In this document: piece by piece, positions 24,397 to 32,541 of the stretch
How the letters are laid out: each line of letters starts with the position of its first letter
How positions within the stretch are numbered: position 1 is the first letter of the stretch
The notes under the pieces: generated by a model
Seen by the model: the letters and a program-made list of their open reading frames with translations, nothing else
What the model was told of the DNA's origin: nothing
Database searches by the model: none
Assembly (NCBI GenBank): GCA_023408315.1
Contig: JAEYKI010000008.1
Location: forward strand, 620,001-684,000
Source of the DNA: Bacillota bacterium
GTDB lineage: Bacteria; Bacillota; Clostridia; Christensenellales; Christensenellaceae
DNA: 64,000 nt
Reading direction: 5' to 3'
Position numbers and translations under genes: made by a program

Positions 24397-25995
24397 TTAA
24401 AAAAACAACTTTCTGTATTCTGACGGCGTAAGCCTGGTATATTTTTTGAACAGTTTGCTGAAATGGACGGGGTCGGCATAGCCCACCATGGTTGCAATAT
24501 CGTTTGTTTTGTACTGCAAATCACCCAGCAGCTTTTTAGCAACTTCAATTCTGGATTGGATCATAAATTCTTTAAACGTACATCCCGCTTCCCTGCTGAA
24601 AAGCTCGCTTAAATAATTCGGCGTTATATAAACCATTTCGGCCAGGGAGCTTAAACTGATGTCCTCCGTATAATGCTCTTTTATATAACTTTTAACCGTA
24701 TCTATTATTTTTTGGTTCTTGCTGCGGTTGATGTTGCTCCTTATGTTTTCCATATCATCCAGCATATAAAACAGAAGCATTTTCAACTGTTCTATGGCGG
24801 CGCATTCCTCCAGTTTTTCTTTTTTCTCATGCAAGTAGCTTTCAATGTATGCATAGCCGTGGCCCATGCTTTTTGCAGCCGCAACAATTATGTCTATCAA
24901 TTGCTCGGCTCCGCAATACACAATCAGTGGATTTTTATCACTTTTATCATAAAGCGAATCAATCATCTCTCCCAAAGCTTCCTTCGCCTTGGCTATTTCC
25001 ATCTGTTCTATCAGGCACCTGAACATCATTTCTCTCTCTGGCGGCAAATTACTGGAAGTGTAATTGCATTTAACACTGGCTGCATCATCGTAAATGCTGG
25101 AAACGCCAAGAACAATACGGCAATGAAACAAATTCAAAGCATGCAGATAGGATCTTTTTAAGTGATTGATATTGTTTTCCTCAGGCCCAAGAAACACAGT
25201 AAATTTATACAATGCGCTATTCTCGTTTAATATTTGTTGAAACATGCTCTTTATAGCTTTGTCAATCAATTTTCTTGAATGGGTTTTATAGTTTAAAATA
25301 CATATAAACCTGTTTCTATAAGGGATTACGATCATTTCTTCGCAGCTTTGGTGAACCGCATTTCTCAGCAACGCTTCATAAATATCCGCAGAAATTTTAT
25401 CAAACTCTATAGATTCGTCTATATTGTCCAGTGATAAAATCATGACCCTGTATTTATTGTATGAAAATTTCAAAGCAAACTCATGGTTGATTTCGTCAAT
25501 ATCCAGGTCGGGCGCGTCCGCATTTTGAAAATAATCCAGGAAGAACTGTTCTTTCAGCTTGCGTACACATTTCTCCAGATTCTGCTTTAAGCTTAGTTCC
25601 TTTTTTTCCTTCATCTGTTTATTCAACAAAATATTTTTTACTTTGGCCAAAACATCCTTCAGCTCATTTTCGTCAATGGGCTTCAGCAAATATCCGGCCG
25701 CTCCATACTCCAGCGCATCTTTGGCATATTTAAAATCGTTATGTCCGCTTATAATAATAAACTGCGTCTCCAATCCGGCCTGACGCGTTTTTTTGATCAT
25801 AGAGAGGCCGTCCATTCCGGGCATTCTGATATCTGTAAGGACAATTGAAGGACTCCGTTCAAGAATAGCGTCGCACGCTTCTATGCCGTCGTTTAAAACG
25901 GCTACAATACGGTAACCTTCTTTTTCCCAATCAATAATATTCCTGATTACTTCGGTAACCCATAATTCATCATCAACAACAAGGACATCAATCAT
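24397..25995 (-). CDS. YesN-type response regulator (receiver + AraC DNA-binding)
   Basis: Transcription factor controlled by the adjacent kinase. Of 532 residues from ATG 25995 (AGGAG 8 bases upstream), the first 120 or so form a receiver domain with acidic VVDDE, the phosphorylatable Asp in VLTDIRMPGMDG and a conserved LLKPIDE lysine. A long central region without recognised motifs follows (about 130-420). The C-terminal AraC/XylS helix-turn-helix pair has ISLSSLAEMVYITPNYLSELF and IATMVGYADPVHFSKLFKKY. Its likely target is the RbsABC-type operon just downstream. It is cotranscribed with the degenerate ABC ATPase and the kinase. Confidence 0.94.
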   Translation of the reverse strand: MIDVLVVDDELWVTEVIRNIIDWEKEGYRIVAVLNDGIEACDAILERSPSIVLTDIRMPGMDGLSMIKKTRQAGLETQFIIISGHNDFKYAKDALEYGAAGYLLKPIDENELKDVLAKVKNILLNKQMKEKKELSLKQNLEKCVRKLKEQFFLDYFQNADAPDLDIDEINHEFALKFSYNKYRVMILSLDNIDESIEFDKISADIYEALLRNAVHQSCEEMIVIPYRNRFICILNYKTHSRKLIDKAIKSMFQQILNENSALYKFTVFLGPEENNINHLKRSYLHALNLFHCRIVLGVSSIYDDAASVKCNYTSSNLPPEREMMFRCLIEQMEIAKAKEALGEMIDSLYDKSDKNPLIVYCGAEQLIDIIVAAAKSMGHGYAYIESYLHEKKEKLEECAAIEQLKMLLFYMLDDMENIRSNINRSKNQKIIDTVKSYIKEHYTEDISLSSLAEMVYITPNYLSELFSREAGCTFKEFMIQSRIEVAKKLLGDLQYKTNDIATMVGYADPVHFSKLFKKYTRLTPSEYRKLFF

Positions 25996-26014
25996 TTTAA
26001 ATTCTCCTGTTTGG

Positions 26015-27499
26015 CTAATTAAAATATCTGATAATATTTTTGGGGTTGCATTCAACGCCGGTTAATTCCGCAACAATACTTCCTTTGTTCATTACCAGCA
26101 TCCTGTCAAATAGCTCCATCATATCTTCCATTTCTGATGTAATCAAAATAATACCCATTTCTTTTTTTATTTTTTTCAACAGCATGCAGATTTCTTTTTT
26201 GCCGATAATATCTATTTCAGAGGTAGGTTCATCCAGAATCAATATCAGCGGCTTTATGGCCAGCAATTTGGCTATCTGTATTTTAACAAGTTTCTCTTCG
26301 CTCAATCTTTCCGGCGCTTTGGAATAAAGCTCCGGTTCTATGCCTGCTTCTTCCAAATAGCGCCTTGCCAGGCTGTCTTCCAGTTTTTTATTCAGCATTC
26401 CCAGGTTGGTTACCCGGTTCATGGACGAAAGCGCAACGTTATGGCTGATGCGCAAATTTTCAACCAATCCGTTTCTTTCCTTTGGAACCATGCCAATTTT
26501 CAGCCGGATGGCGTCTTTTGGCGATTTAATGATTTCTTTTTCGCCTTTTATATAAATATCACTGTTGTGTTTTGTATTTACGCCGTATATTGTATTGGCC
26601 AGCTCGGTCTTTCCGCTGTCCGATAAACCAACCAAGCCAAGTATTTCTCCCTTATACAGCGAAAAACTGATATTGCTGAAATATTCGTTTGACAGCTTCT
26701 CCACCCTCAGTAATTCCTGCTTTTGGCTCTGCGCGCCTACGTTCATATTTTTAACACTTTTATCCGGTATTTTGTCTTCCCCAAGCATTGCCACCAAAAG
26801 TTGTTCCTCGCTGCATTCTTCACTCTTATAAATGCCCATAGATAAGCCGTTACGCAGCACGGCAACACGGTCGGATACTTCCAGAATTTCTTTTAATTTA
26901 TGTGATGTGATTATAGTTGAAATTTTTTGACACTTCAGTTTTCTTATAATGGCATTAAATACATTTATTTCTTTTTCTGCCAGCAATGACGTAGGATGGT
27001 CCATGACCAGTATGGATATATTTCCGGCAAGCGCCCTTGCGATTTCAAGCTGCTTTAACTGCACATATGTAAGCCCTTCAACCGGCAGGCTGACATCTAC
27101 GTGAAGCCCAACAAATTCCGCCAGCTCTTTAGCATATTTGTTTTCCTTTTTTTCGTTCACGTACAGTTTGGGCAAATTTCTTTTGCCAATCAAAATATTC
27201 CCTGCGATGGATATGTTGGGAATCATATTGGAGTCTTTTTGAATATATCCTATCCCGCAGCGCCTTGCCTGCAATGCGTCTACAAATTTTACTTCGCGCC
27301 CATTATAAAAAATTTGCCCGCTGTCCGGTTTGCAGATTCCGGCCAAAACGTGCATGAACGAGGATTTTCCCGCACCGGCAACCCCCACTACCCCCATTAC
27401 TTCGCCTTCAAAAAGACTCATGCTCAAATAATCCAAAGATTTTGTGTCATTGGAATATAAAAGAATATCCTTTAAGCGTAATATTTCTTTTCTCATCAT
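26015..27499 (-). CDS. Degenerate RbsA-like double ABC ATPase, possible signalling subunit
   Basis: Homologous over its full length (494 residues) to RbsA-type sugar ATPases, but altered. The N-terminal cassette keeps Walker A (GVAGAGKSS, residues 38-46). Its signature is LTYVQLKQLEIA instead of LSxxQ, and its Walker B reads VMDHPTS, with the catalytic Glu replaced by His (residue 167). The C-terminal cassette has GLSDSGKTE and LDEPTSEID, but LSEEKLVKIQIA instead of LSGGNQQK. It is the first gene of an operon with a YesN regulator and a short-loop YesM kinase and has no permease partner of its own. A complete RbsA already serves the transporter, so this is probably a regulatory or alternative subunit. 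The start is ATG 27499 or 27496. Confidence 0.85.
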   Translation of the reverse strand: MMRKEILRLKDILLYSNDTKSLDYLSMSLFEGEVMGVVGVAGAGKSSFMHVLAGICKPDSGQIFYNGREVKFVDALQARRCGIGYIQKDSNMIPNISIAGNILIGKRNLPKLYVNEKKENKYAKELAEFVGLHVDVSLPVEGLTYVQLKQLEIARALAGNISILVMDHPTSLLAEKEINVFNAIIRKLKCQKISTIITSHKLKEILEVSDRVAVLRNGLSMGIYKSEECSEEQLLVAMLGEDKIPDKSVKNMNVGAQSQKQELLRVEKLSNEYFSNISFSLYKGEILGLVGLSDSGKTELANTIYGVNTKHNSDIYIKGEKEIIKSPKDAIRLKIGMVPKERNGLVENLRISHNVALSSMNRVTNLGMLNKKLEDSLARRYLEEAGIEPELYSKAPERLSEEKLVKIQIAKLLAIKPLILILDEPTSEIDIIGKKEICMLLKKIKKEMGIILITSEMEDMMELFDRMLVMNKGSIVAELTGVECNPKNIIRYFN

Positions 27500-27852
27500 T
27501 TTACCTTTAATAGTTTTAAAAAACATTTTACCACAAAAAGAGTAAAGCAAACATTCAACACAAAAACGGATGTTTTGTGGGGAAATAAATGAAATGTTCC
27601 GGAAATGGCTTTATTAATTAATATATAAATGAAACCATCCAAGAAGTCAATATTTTTTTAGCATTTGCGTCAATTCCCTATAATAACCATGCATGCCTCC
27701 ATTTTGATTTACTTAACCTATAGGCAAAAGATAACTATATAAATAAAAAAATCTTTATTATACCGATTGGTTAGGCTATACTCTGAATTAGAATAATATA
27801 TTGTTCATTATCTGATTGTAAACCGCGAATATTCTCTGTGCGGAGGTTTGAG
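27500..27852. promoter_or_regulatory. Divergent control region (ATPase operon / DtxR-like gene)
   Basis: AT-rich intergenic DNA between divergent genes. On the plus side a TATACT -10 box at 27777-27782 is overlapped by GTTAGGCTATACTCTG (27770-27785), an imperfect copy (half-site intact) of the GTTAG-N6-CTAAC element found three times in the nitrogenase-like cluster. The ribosome site CGGAGG at 27841 lies 7 bases before the regulator ATG. No clear promoter was picked out for the minus-strand operon. Confidence 0.45.
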
Positions 27853-28230
27853 ATGCAAAAACTCACGTTCACAATGGAAAACTACCTGGAAGCAATATAT
27901 GAACTTTCAAGAGCCGGAATGGGCGCGCGGGTCTCCGATATCGCGGAACGTCTGGGCGTAACAAAGGCAAGCACAAACAGCGCAATGGCGACGTTGGCAG
28001 AGAAGGGCCTGATTGTAAACGAGAAATACAAAGAGATATTTTTAACACCGGAAGGCTTGCGTCTTGCGGAATCCACCTCCGGCAAGCACAAAGTCATCAA
28101 AAAATTCTTGATCGACATTCTAAAAATAGATACTTCTGTTGCAGACCGGGACGCGTGCGCCATAGAACATGTCATCAGCCAGGATTCCGTCAGCGCCATG
28201 CAGGATTATTTGAGCAGAGGCAAAAAGTGA
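27853..28230 (+). CDS. Short DtxR/IdeR-family metal-dependent repressor
   Basis: Iron- or manganese-responsive regulator. The 125 residues hold a winged helix (VSDIAERLGVTKASTNSAMATLAEKGLI) and the dimerisation/metal domain, without the SH3-like C-terminal domain. Residues line up with DtxR numbering: His79, Cys102, Glu105 and His106 are present (CAIEH), the Cys being the iron-type ligand rather than the Glu of MntR. Position 10 is Asn where DtxR has Met and MntR has Asp. The start is ATG 27853 behind CGGAGG. It faces the 3' end of the nitrogenase-like/FecBCD operon and is the best candidate to bind the GTTAG palindromes, including a degenerate one at its own promoter. Confidence 0.88.
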   Translation: MQKLTFTMENYLEAIYELSRAGMGARVSDIAERLGVTKASTNSAMATLAEKGLIVNEKYKEIFLTPEGLRLAESTSGKHKVIKKFLIDILKIDTSVADRDACAIEHVISQDSVSAMQDYLSRGKK

Positions 28231-28337
28231 CCGCTCATATATGTCAGCTTACGCAGGCAAAGGCAAAGCAACCGGGTTGCTCTGCCTGATCAGTTCTGCC
28301 TGCTGGTTGTATTTTTGATTCTTTTTGATCTTCTTGT

Positions 28338-29126
28338 CTACGCGATGGACAAAGGGAGCACACAGGTATAGCTGCTCTCATCCAGCGGGATATCGCATAT
28401 TTTTACGCGCACGCCAAACGCGCTCCGCAAATGTGGCTCTGTGATAATCTCTGGGGACCGGCCGCAAACGCAGGAACCGTCTCCGCAAAGCAGCAGCGTT
28501 TTGTCCGATATTGAAAGCGCATGCTCCGGATAATGTGTGTTCACAATGGAAGAAATTTGTTTTTCGCGGCTCAGGTACCGAATCGTCTCCAAAACGATAA
28601 TCTGGTTCCTGAAATCCAGGTTGGACTCCGGTTCATCCAGCACCAAAAGGGACGGATTGCCGGCCAGGGCCCTTGCTATCAGCACCATCTGCAATTCTCC
28701 CCCGCTTATCTTGCTGCACAGCTTATGGCGCAAATGCAGAATGCCTATGGCGGACAGGCTTTCTTCCATAATCTTTACGTCCTCCGCCTTGGGGAGCTGT
28801 GCAAGCCTTAAGTGAGCGCTTCTGCCCAGAAGCACCATCTCTTCCACGGTATACACAAAGGCGGAAAGCTTTGCCTGCGGCACATACCCTATCTTTTTCC
28901 AGAATTCAGAATGCTGCATCCGCGCAACCGTCCGGCCGTCCACCCTTGTCCGGCCAGATGTCCATTTCAGCAAATCCAGCATGCATTTTAAAAGCGTCGT
29001 TTTCCCCACCCCATTGGAACCCAATATGGACAGCACCTCGTTGTGCCGGATGGTCACGTTAATATCTTTTAAAATCTCCTTTCCGCCGGGATACCTGAAA
29101 CAGCCGTTTTCCACCTCAAAGGTCAT
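28338..29126 (-). CDS. FecE/FhuC-type ABC ATPase
   Basis: Energises uptake of a metal chelate, haem or corrinoid together with the upstream permease. The 262 residues carry Walker A GSNGVGKTT, a Q-loop in IGYVPQ, signature KISGGELQMV, Walker B LLVLDEPESNLD and the switch His in VNTHYPEHAL. The ATG at 29126 overlaps the permease stop (ATGA) with AGGAGG 9 bases upstream, so they are translationally coupled; the longer reading to 29363 is an artefact inside the permease gene. It is the last of six genes in the nitrogenase-like operon. Confidence 0.94.
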   Translation of the reverse strand: MTFEVENGCFRYPGGKEILKDINVTIRHNEVLSILGSNGVGKTTLLKCMLDLLKWTSGRTRVDGRTVARMQHSEFWKKIGYVPQAKLSAFVYTVEEMVLLGRSAHLRLAQLPKAEDVKIMEESLSAIGILHLRHKLCSKISGGELQMVLIARALAGNPSLLVLDEPESNLDFRNQIIVLETIRYLSREKQISSIVNTHYPEHALSISDKTLLLCGDGSCVCGRSPEIITEPHLRSAFGVRVKICDIPLDESSYTCVLPLSIA

Positions 29127-30145
29127 GCCTTTATACCTCCTGTCTTTCTTAATAAAATAATGAAAAATGGCGCGCCAATCACCGAGGTAAGTATGGAAAC
29201 CGGAATCTCTGCGGCGGAAACGCTTCTTGCCACAGTGTCTATCACCAGCATAAACAGCGCGCCCATGCCAATGCTTGCGGGAATCACATAGGTATTGTCG
29301 TTTCCAAATATCATGCGCGCAATATGCGGAATAAGCAGGCCCACCCAGCCAATGAGGCCGCACATGGATACAACCGCAGCCGTAATCATGGTGGAGCCGG
29401 TTACCACCAGCACCCGCACCACCGCAACGCGTACCCCAAGCGACCTGGCCTCGTCTTCATGCAGGGACATGGCGTTCAATTTCCAGCGGACGCAGAACAG
29501 AATTCCTGTGCCAGCCAGTATGAAAGGCGCCCCTATGGCCAGCGTGTCGTAGCTGGTTCCCGAAAGGCTCCCCATCAGCCAGAATGTGATGGTGGGCAGC
29601 ACATCCTGCGGATCCGCTACAAATTTAATTCCCGATACCAGCGCAGAGAACAGCGCGCTTACCACCATGCCCGCTAATATGATCATAATGAGTGAGGATG
29701 AGCCGCGCACCTTGCTGATGCTGTATACAATGCCAACCGCCGCAATTCCGGCAGCCACCGAAACAAACTGCACCGCCACCATATTGAGTCCCAGCAATAT
29801 TCCCAGGGCCGCCCCAAATGAAGCGCCCGTGGCAACGCCCAGTGTATCGGGCGTTGCCAGGGGGTTTGAAAACAATCCCTGAAACGAAGCGCCGGCCACG
29901 CTTAATCCCGCGCCCGCCAGCAGCGCAAGCAGTATGCGCGGCAAGCGTATGTTGAACAGCACGGTACGCATATTTTCCGTCACTTCTATTTGCGGGTACG
30001 TTCCGGGAAACACGGTCTGCATAATCTCCGGGAAGCTAAGGCCGTATCTGCCGCAGCCCAAGGCGTAAATACCAAACGCAACAATCGCAACGGCTAACCC
30101 CACTCCCCAAAGGTAGTTCCTTCTTTTTGTGTTTCTAAGCTCCAT
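29123..30145 (-). CDS. FecCD-family ABC permease
   Basis: Membrane channel for ferric siderophore, haem or cobalamin-type substrates. The 340 residues contain about ten hydrophobic segments and the family landmarks LPRILLALLAGAGLSVAGASFQGLFSNPLATPDTLGVATGASFGA, LGVRVAVVRV (ATPase coupling), CGLIGWVGLLIPHIARMIFG and EIPVSILTSVIGAPFFIILL. A GGGAG site lies 6 bases before ATG 30145. It probably works as a homodimer. The gene sits between the receptor and ATPase genes. Confidence 0.95.
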   Translation of the reverse strand: MELRNTKRRNYLWGVGLAVAIVAFGIYALGCGRYGLSFPEIMQTVFPGTYPQIEVTENMRTVLFNIRLPRILLALLAGAGLSVAGASFQGLFSNPLATPDTLGVATGASFGAALGILLGLNMVAVQFVSVAAGIAAVGIVYSISKVRGSSSLIMIILAGMVVSALFSALVSGIKFVADPQDVLPTITFWLMGSLSGTSYDTLAIGAPFILAGTGILFCVRWKLNAMSLHEDEARSLGVRVAVVRVLVVTGSTMITAAVVSMCGLIGWVGLLIPHIARMIFGNDNTYVIPASIGMGALFMLVIDTVARSVSAAEIPVSILTSVIGAPFFIILLRKTGGIKA

Positions 30146-30157
30146 TCGCCGCTCCCA

Positions 30158-31390
30158 TTAGGAAAGCTTGATGTCTCCCGCCGCACTGGACGGGGTATAC
30201 ATTTTGGACACGTCTTCGTCCGTCAGCTCTATTCCAAAAATCTGTTTATAATACTCTTTTACCTTCTGCGTCATATCAACGTCCGCAAACGCGTCCGGAT
30301 ACATTGTTTTTGCCATCCACAAAAGCGTGAGAGGCGTATCCACACCGGGCGTATAGCTGCGGTAGCTGCCCAGCGGCATTTTATACACTTTTTTGTCTTT
30401 TACCGCTTTCACCTGGCTCCAGTCGTCCCCGCCAATATTATTTGTGTAAAGGTCCTGGGGCTGGGCGGGCGTAAAGTTTGTAATATAGATCACGTCAGGA
30501 TTCCATTCGTATACCTGTTCCATGTTGATTTCAACGCTTTGCTCCTTGTCCAGAACGCCCGCAACGTTAATTCCGCCGGAGGCGTCCGCCCAATATTGAC
30601 CAAAAAAGCGCTTGCCGGAGGTCATCATTGCTTTATCGTCATAGGTGAACAGGAACAGCGCGCGCGTCCGTTTTTCTTCCGGAATATCCTTTACTTTTGC
30701 CTGGACAAAATCGTATATCTCGCGGCTGTATTCCGAAACCGCCTGGGACTTATCCTGGTCCGGGAACATCTGGCTCAATATATTAATCCACTCATCATAA
30801 GTTTTAATCACATCGTAATCCCACTTTGTCGCGGAGATTCCAACAGCGGGTATACCCGCGTTTTTATACAGATCCTTTTCCGCCTGGCTGCTCGCACTGT
30901 AGATCACAACGTCCGGGTTTAGCTTCATCAACTCCTCCATATTGATATCGCTCCCCTGCACAAAACCGGTGGAAGCATTTAATATTTCCGGAAAAACCTT
31001 GCTCAAAACGCTGCTTTTAGCCGCGGCCATGGATACGGGATGAATGCCCACCAACTTATCCGCAGAGCCCAGAAACATGGAGAGCGCCGCGGGCATGGGG
31101 TAAATAGACGTAACCACCACCCGGTTGATTTCCCTGGGCAAAACCACCTGGGAACCGTTATGGTCCGTTACGGTGATGGTAGCGCTTGTCGTTTCCTGTG
31201 GCTCAGGCGCCGAGGCCGATGCCTCTGCGGACGTTGCCGCAGCAGCCTGGGAACCGGAAGCCGCGGCGCTGCTTTCCGCAGGCTGGGCCGTACCGGAGCA
31301 CCCGGCCAAAACGGATACCATCATGAGCACGCTTAATACTATCGCGACGAATTTTACGTTCCTTCGCAACTTAACCGTATTTTGATTCAT
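30158..31390 (-). CDS. Metal-chelate-binding lipoprotein (FecB/FepB-type)
   Basis: Extracellular receptor for the FecCD-type importer. The signal peptide ends in the lipobox LAGC with Cys31. An Ala/Ser-rich linker follows to about residue 68. The helical-backbone (TroA-like) binding fold runs from TITVTDHNGSQVVLPREINRVV and includes GSDINMEELMKLNPDVVIY and VYEWNPDVIYITNF. At 410 residues it is longer than the usual 300-350, with an extended C-terminal tail. Its start lies 2 bases after the stop of the nitrogenase-like subunit, and its ribosome site AGAGGG overlaps that gene. The ligand (siderophore, haem, corrinoid or other tetrapyrrole) cannot be read from the sequence. Confidence 0.93.
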   Translation of the reverse strand: MNQNTVKLRRNVKFVAIVLSVLMMVSVLAGCSGTAQPAESSAAASGSQAAAATSAEASASAPEPQETTSATITVTDHNGSQVVLPREINRVVVTSIYPMPAALSMFLGSADKLVGIHPVSMAAAKSSVLSKVFPEILNASTGFVQGSDINMEELMKLNPDVVIYSASSQAEKDLYKNAGIPAVGISATKWDYDVIKTYDEWINILSQMFPDQDKSQAVSEYSREIYDFVQAKVKDIPEEKRTRALFLFTYDDKAMMTSGKRFFGQYWADASGGINVAGVLDKEQSVEINMEQVYEWNPDVIYITNFTPAQPQDLYTNNIGGDDWSQVKAVKDKKVYKMPLGSYRSYTPGVDTPLTLLWMAKTMYPDAFADVDMTQKVKEYYKQIFGIELTDEDVSKMYTPSSAAGDIKLS

Positions 31391-31392
31391 TT

Positions 31393-32541
31393 TTAAACCC
31401 TCTTTTCTATAAAAGTATTAAATTTTTTTGATATATATGGAACCTCATATTGCGTGAACAGTTTGCTGGACACCGCATAATGGGCTATATCAACACAGTT
31501 TTTTTCTTCTTTGTTCTCCACCAGGTCGCAGATCAGGGGGTCTGCGACGACTGTTTTATACCGCGGATGGTTAACCGCCTCGTAAATACTCTGCTCGCAA
31601 TCCAGTATAATTTCCGGGTCAACATCCCCGGTTCTTCCAAATGGCGTTTTGATGTCCACATTCGTTTTATTAAAATCGCAAAACAGCGCCTGCTTGACGG
31701 ATTCGGCAAATACCGCGTCGCCCACAACAAGCGTATCAGCGCGCCCGCAATCGTCCTTAAAGGCGGCATTCACGGTTTTAGACCGGGCATTCTCCAGGCT
31801 TTTCAAATACAATCGGCTATTTTTTTCGCCAACCGGCAGCCCGGCTATATAGGGAATATCAAACCGTTCTTCCATATAGCGCGCAATCGCAAGGCCCGCC
31901 TGGGATACGGCTATGTTCACGTCCGCACAGGCTGCCTTTTTTACTGCCTCCAGCTTGATCCCCATGGAAAAATTCACGTTGACCTTCCAGCCGTTTTCTG
32001 TAAAAAAAGCTTCCATGTCCCGGTTGTTTGCGGCGGAGATATCAAGGGGCGTCGCGCCCAGTATGTTTATGGAGCGGGGTGTTTTAACGCAGTTGTCCGG
32101 CGTAAACCTTTTCATCAGCTCCACGCACGCATAAGCAATCCCCTGGTTGTAATAGTCTGTTCCCGTGGTCTTGAACCCCAGCGCCGGTATGCCCGTCATA
32201 TACTCCAGCTCCGTGCAAAGCCCTTCAAAGTCCGTGCCAATCACCATGGGCACAGGGCTGCCCACCAGGGCGATAAAATCCGGCGGGAGTTCTTTGGCTG
32301 CCCGCGCGATTCGTTCCAAAAACACCTGCTCGTTTCCCATGATAACATCCAGTTTCCTCAGGCCGGAGCAATAGACCGCTTTTTGCGATCCGTACCACCG
32401 CGGTTCGTCGAATCCGGTATAGTTGCCGGTACATCCGGCGGCGTCGTGTATTGTAAGAAGGGCGTTCAAATCAAACAGAGCGGAGCATACGCCGGAATAA
32501 TCCGGGGCAAACGGGGGCAGGTACATGCAGAGTTTTTTCAT
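31393..32541 (-). CDS. Nitrogenase component 1-like subunit A (NifD/NifK superfamily)
   Basis: Member of the nitrogenase MoFe-protein superfamily, which includes NifDK, BchNB/BchYZ, CfbD and MarDK. The 382 residues are short for the family. Cys19 and Cys37 (SGVCSALFDLN and DAAGCTGNYTG) match the first two P-cluster-type ligands. Cys58 lies in AVYCSG ahead of IMGNEQ, the FGG/E-type turn. The third ligand position is occupied by VGSPVP (Ser95), so a classical ligand is missing. No FeMo-cofactor His/Cys pair is evident. The ATG follows directly on the TAA of subunit B. It is inferred to be the partner of subunit B in an iron-sulfur reductase fed by the NifH-like protein. Confidence 0.88.
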   Translation of the reverse strand: MKKLCMYLPPFAPDYSGVCSALFDLNALLTIHDAAGCTGNYTGFDEPRWYGSQKAVYCSGLRKLDVIMGNEQVFLERIARAAKELPPDFIALVGSPVPMVIGTDFEGLCTELEYMTGIPALGFKTTGTDYYNQGIAYACVELMKRFTPDNCVKTPRSINILGATPLDISAANNRDMEAFFTENGWKVNVNFSMGIKLEAVKKAACADVNIAVSQAGLAIARYMEERFDIPYIAGLPVGEKNSRLYLKSLENARSKTVNAAFKDDCGRADTLVVGDAVFAESVKQALFCDFNKTNVDIKTPFGRTGDVDPEIILDCEQSIYEAVNHPRYKTVVADPLICDLVENKEEKNCVDIAHYAVSSKLFTQYEVPYISKKFNTFIEKRV

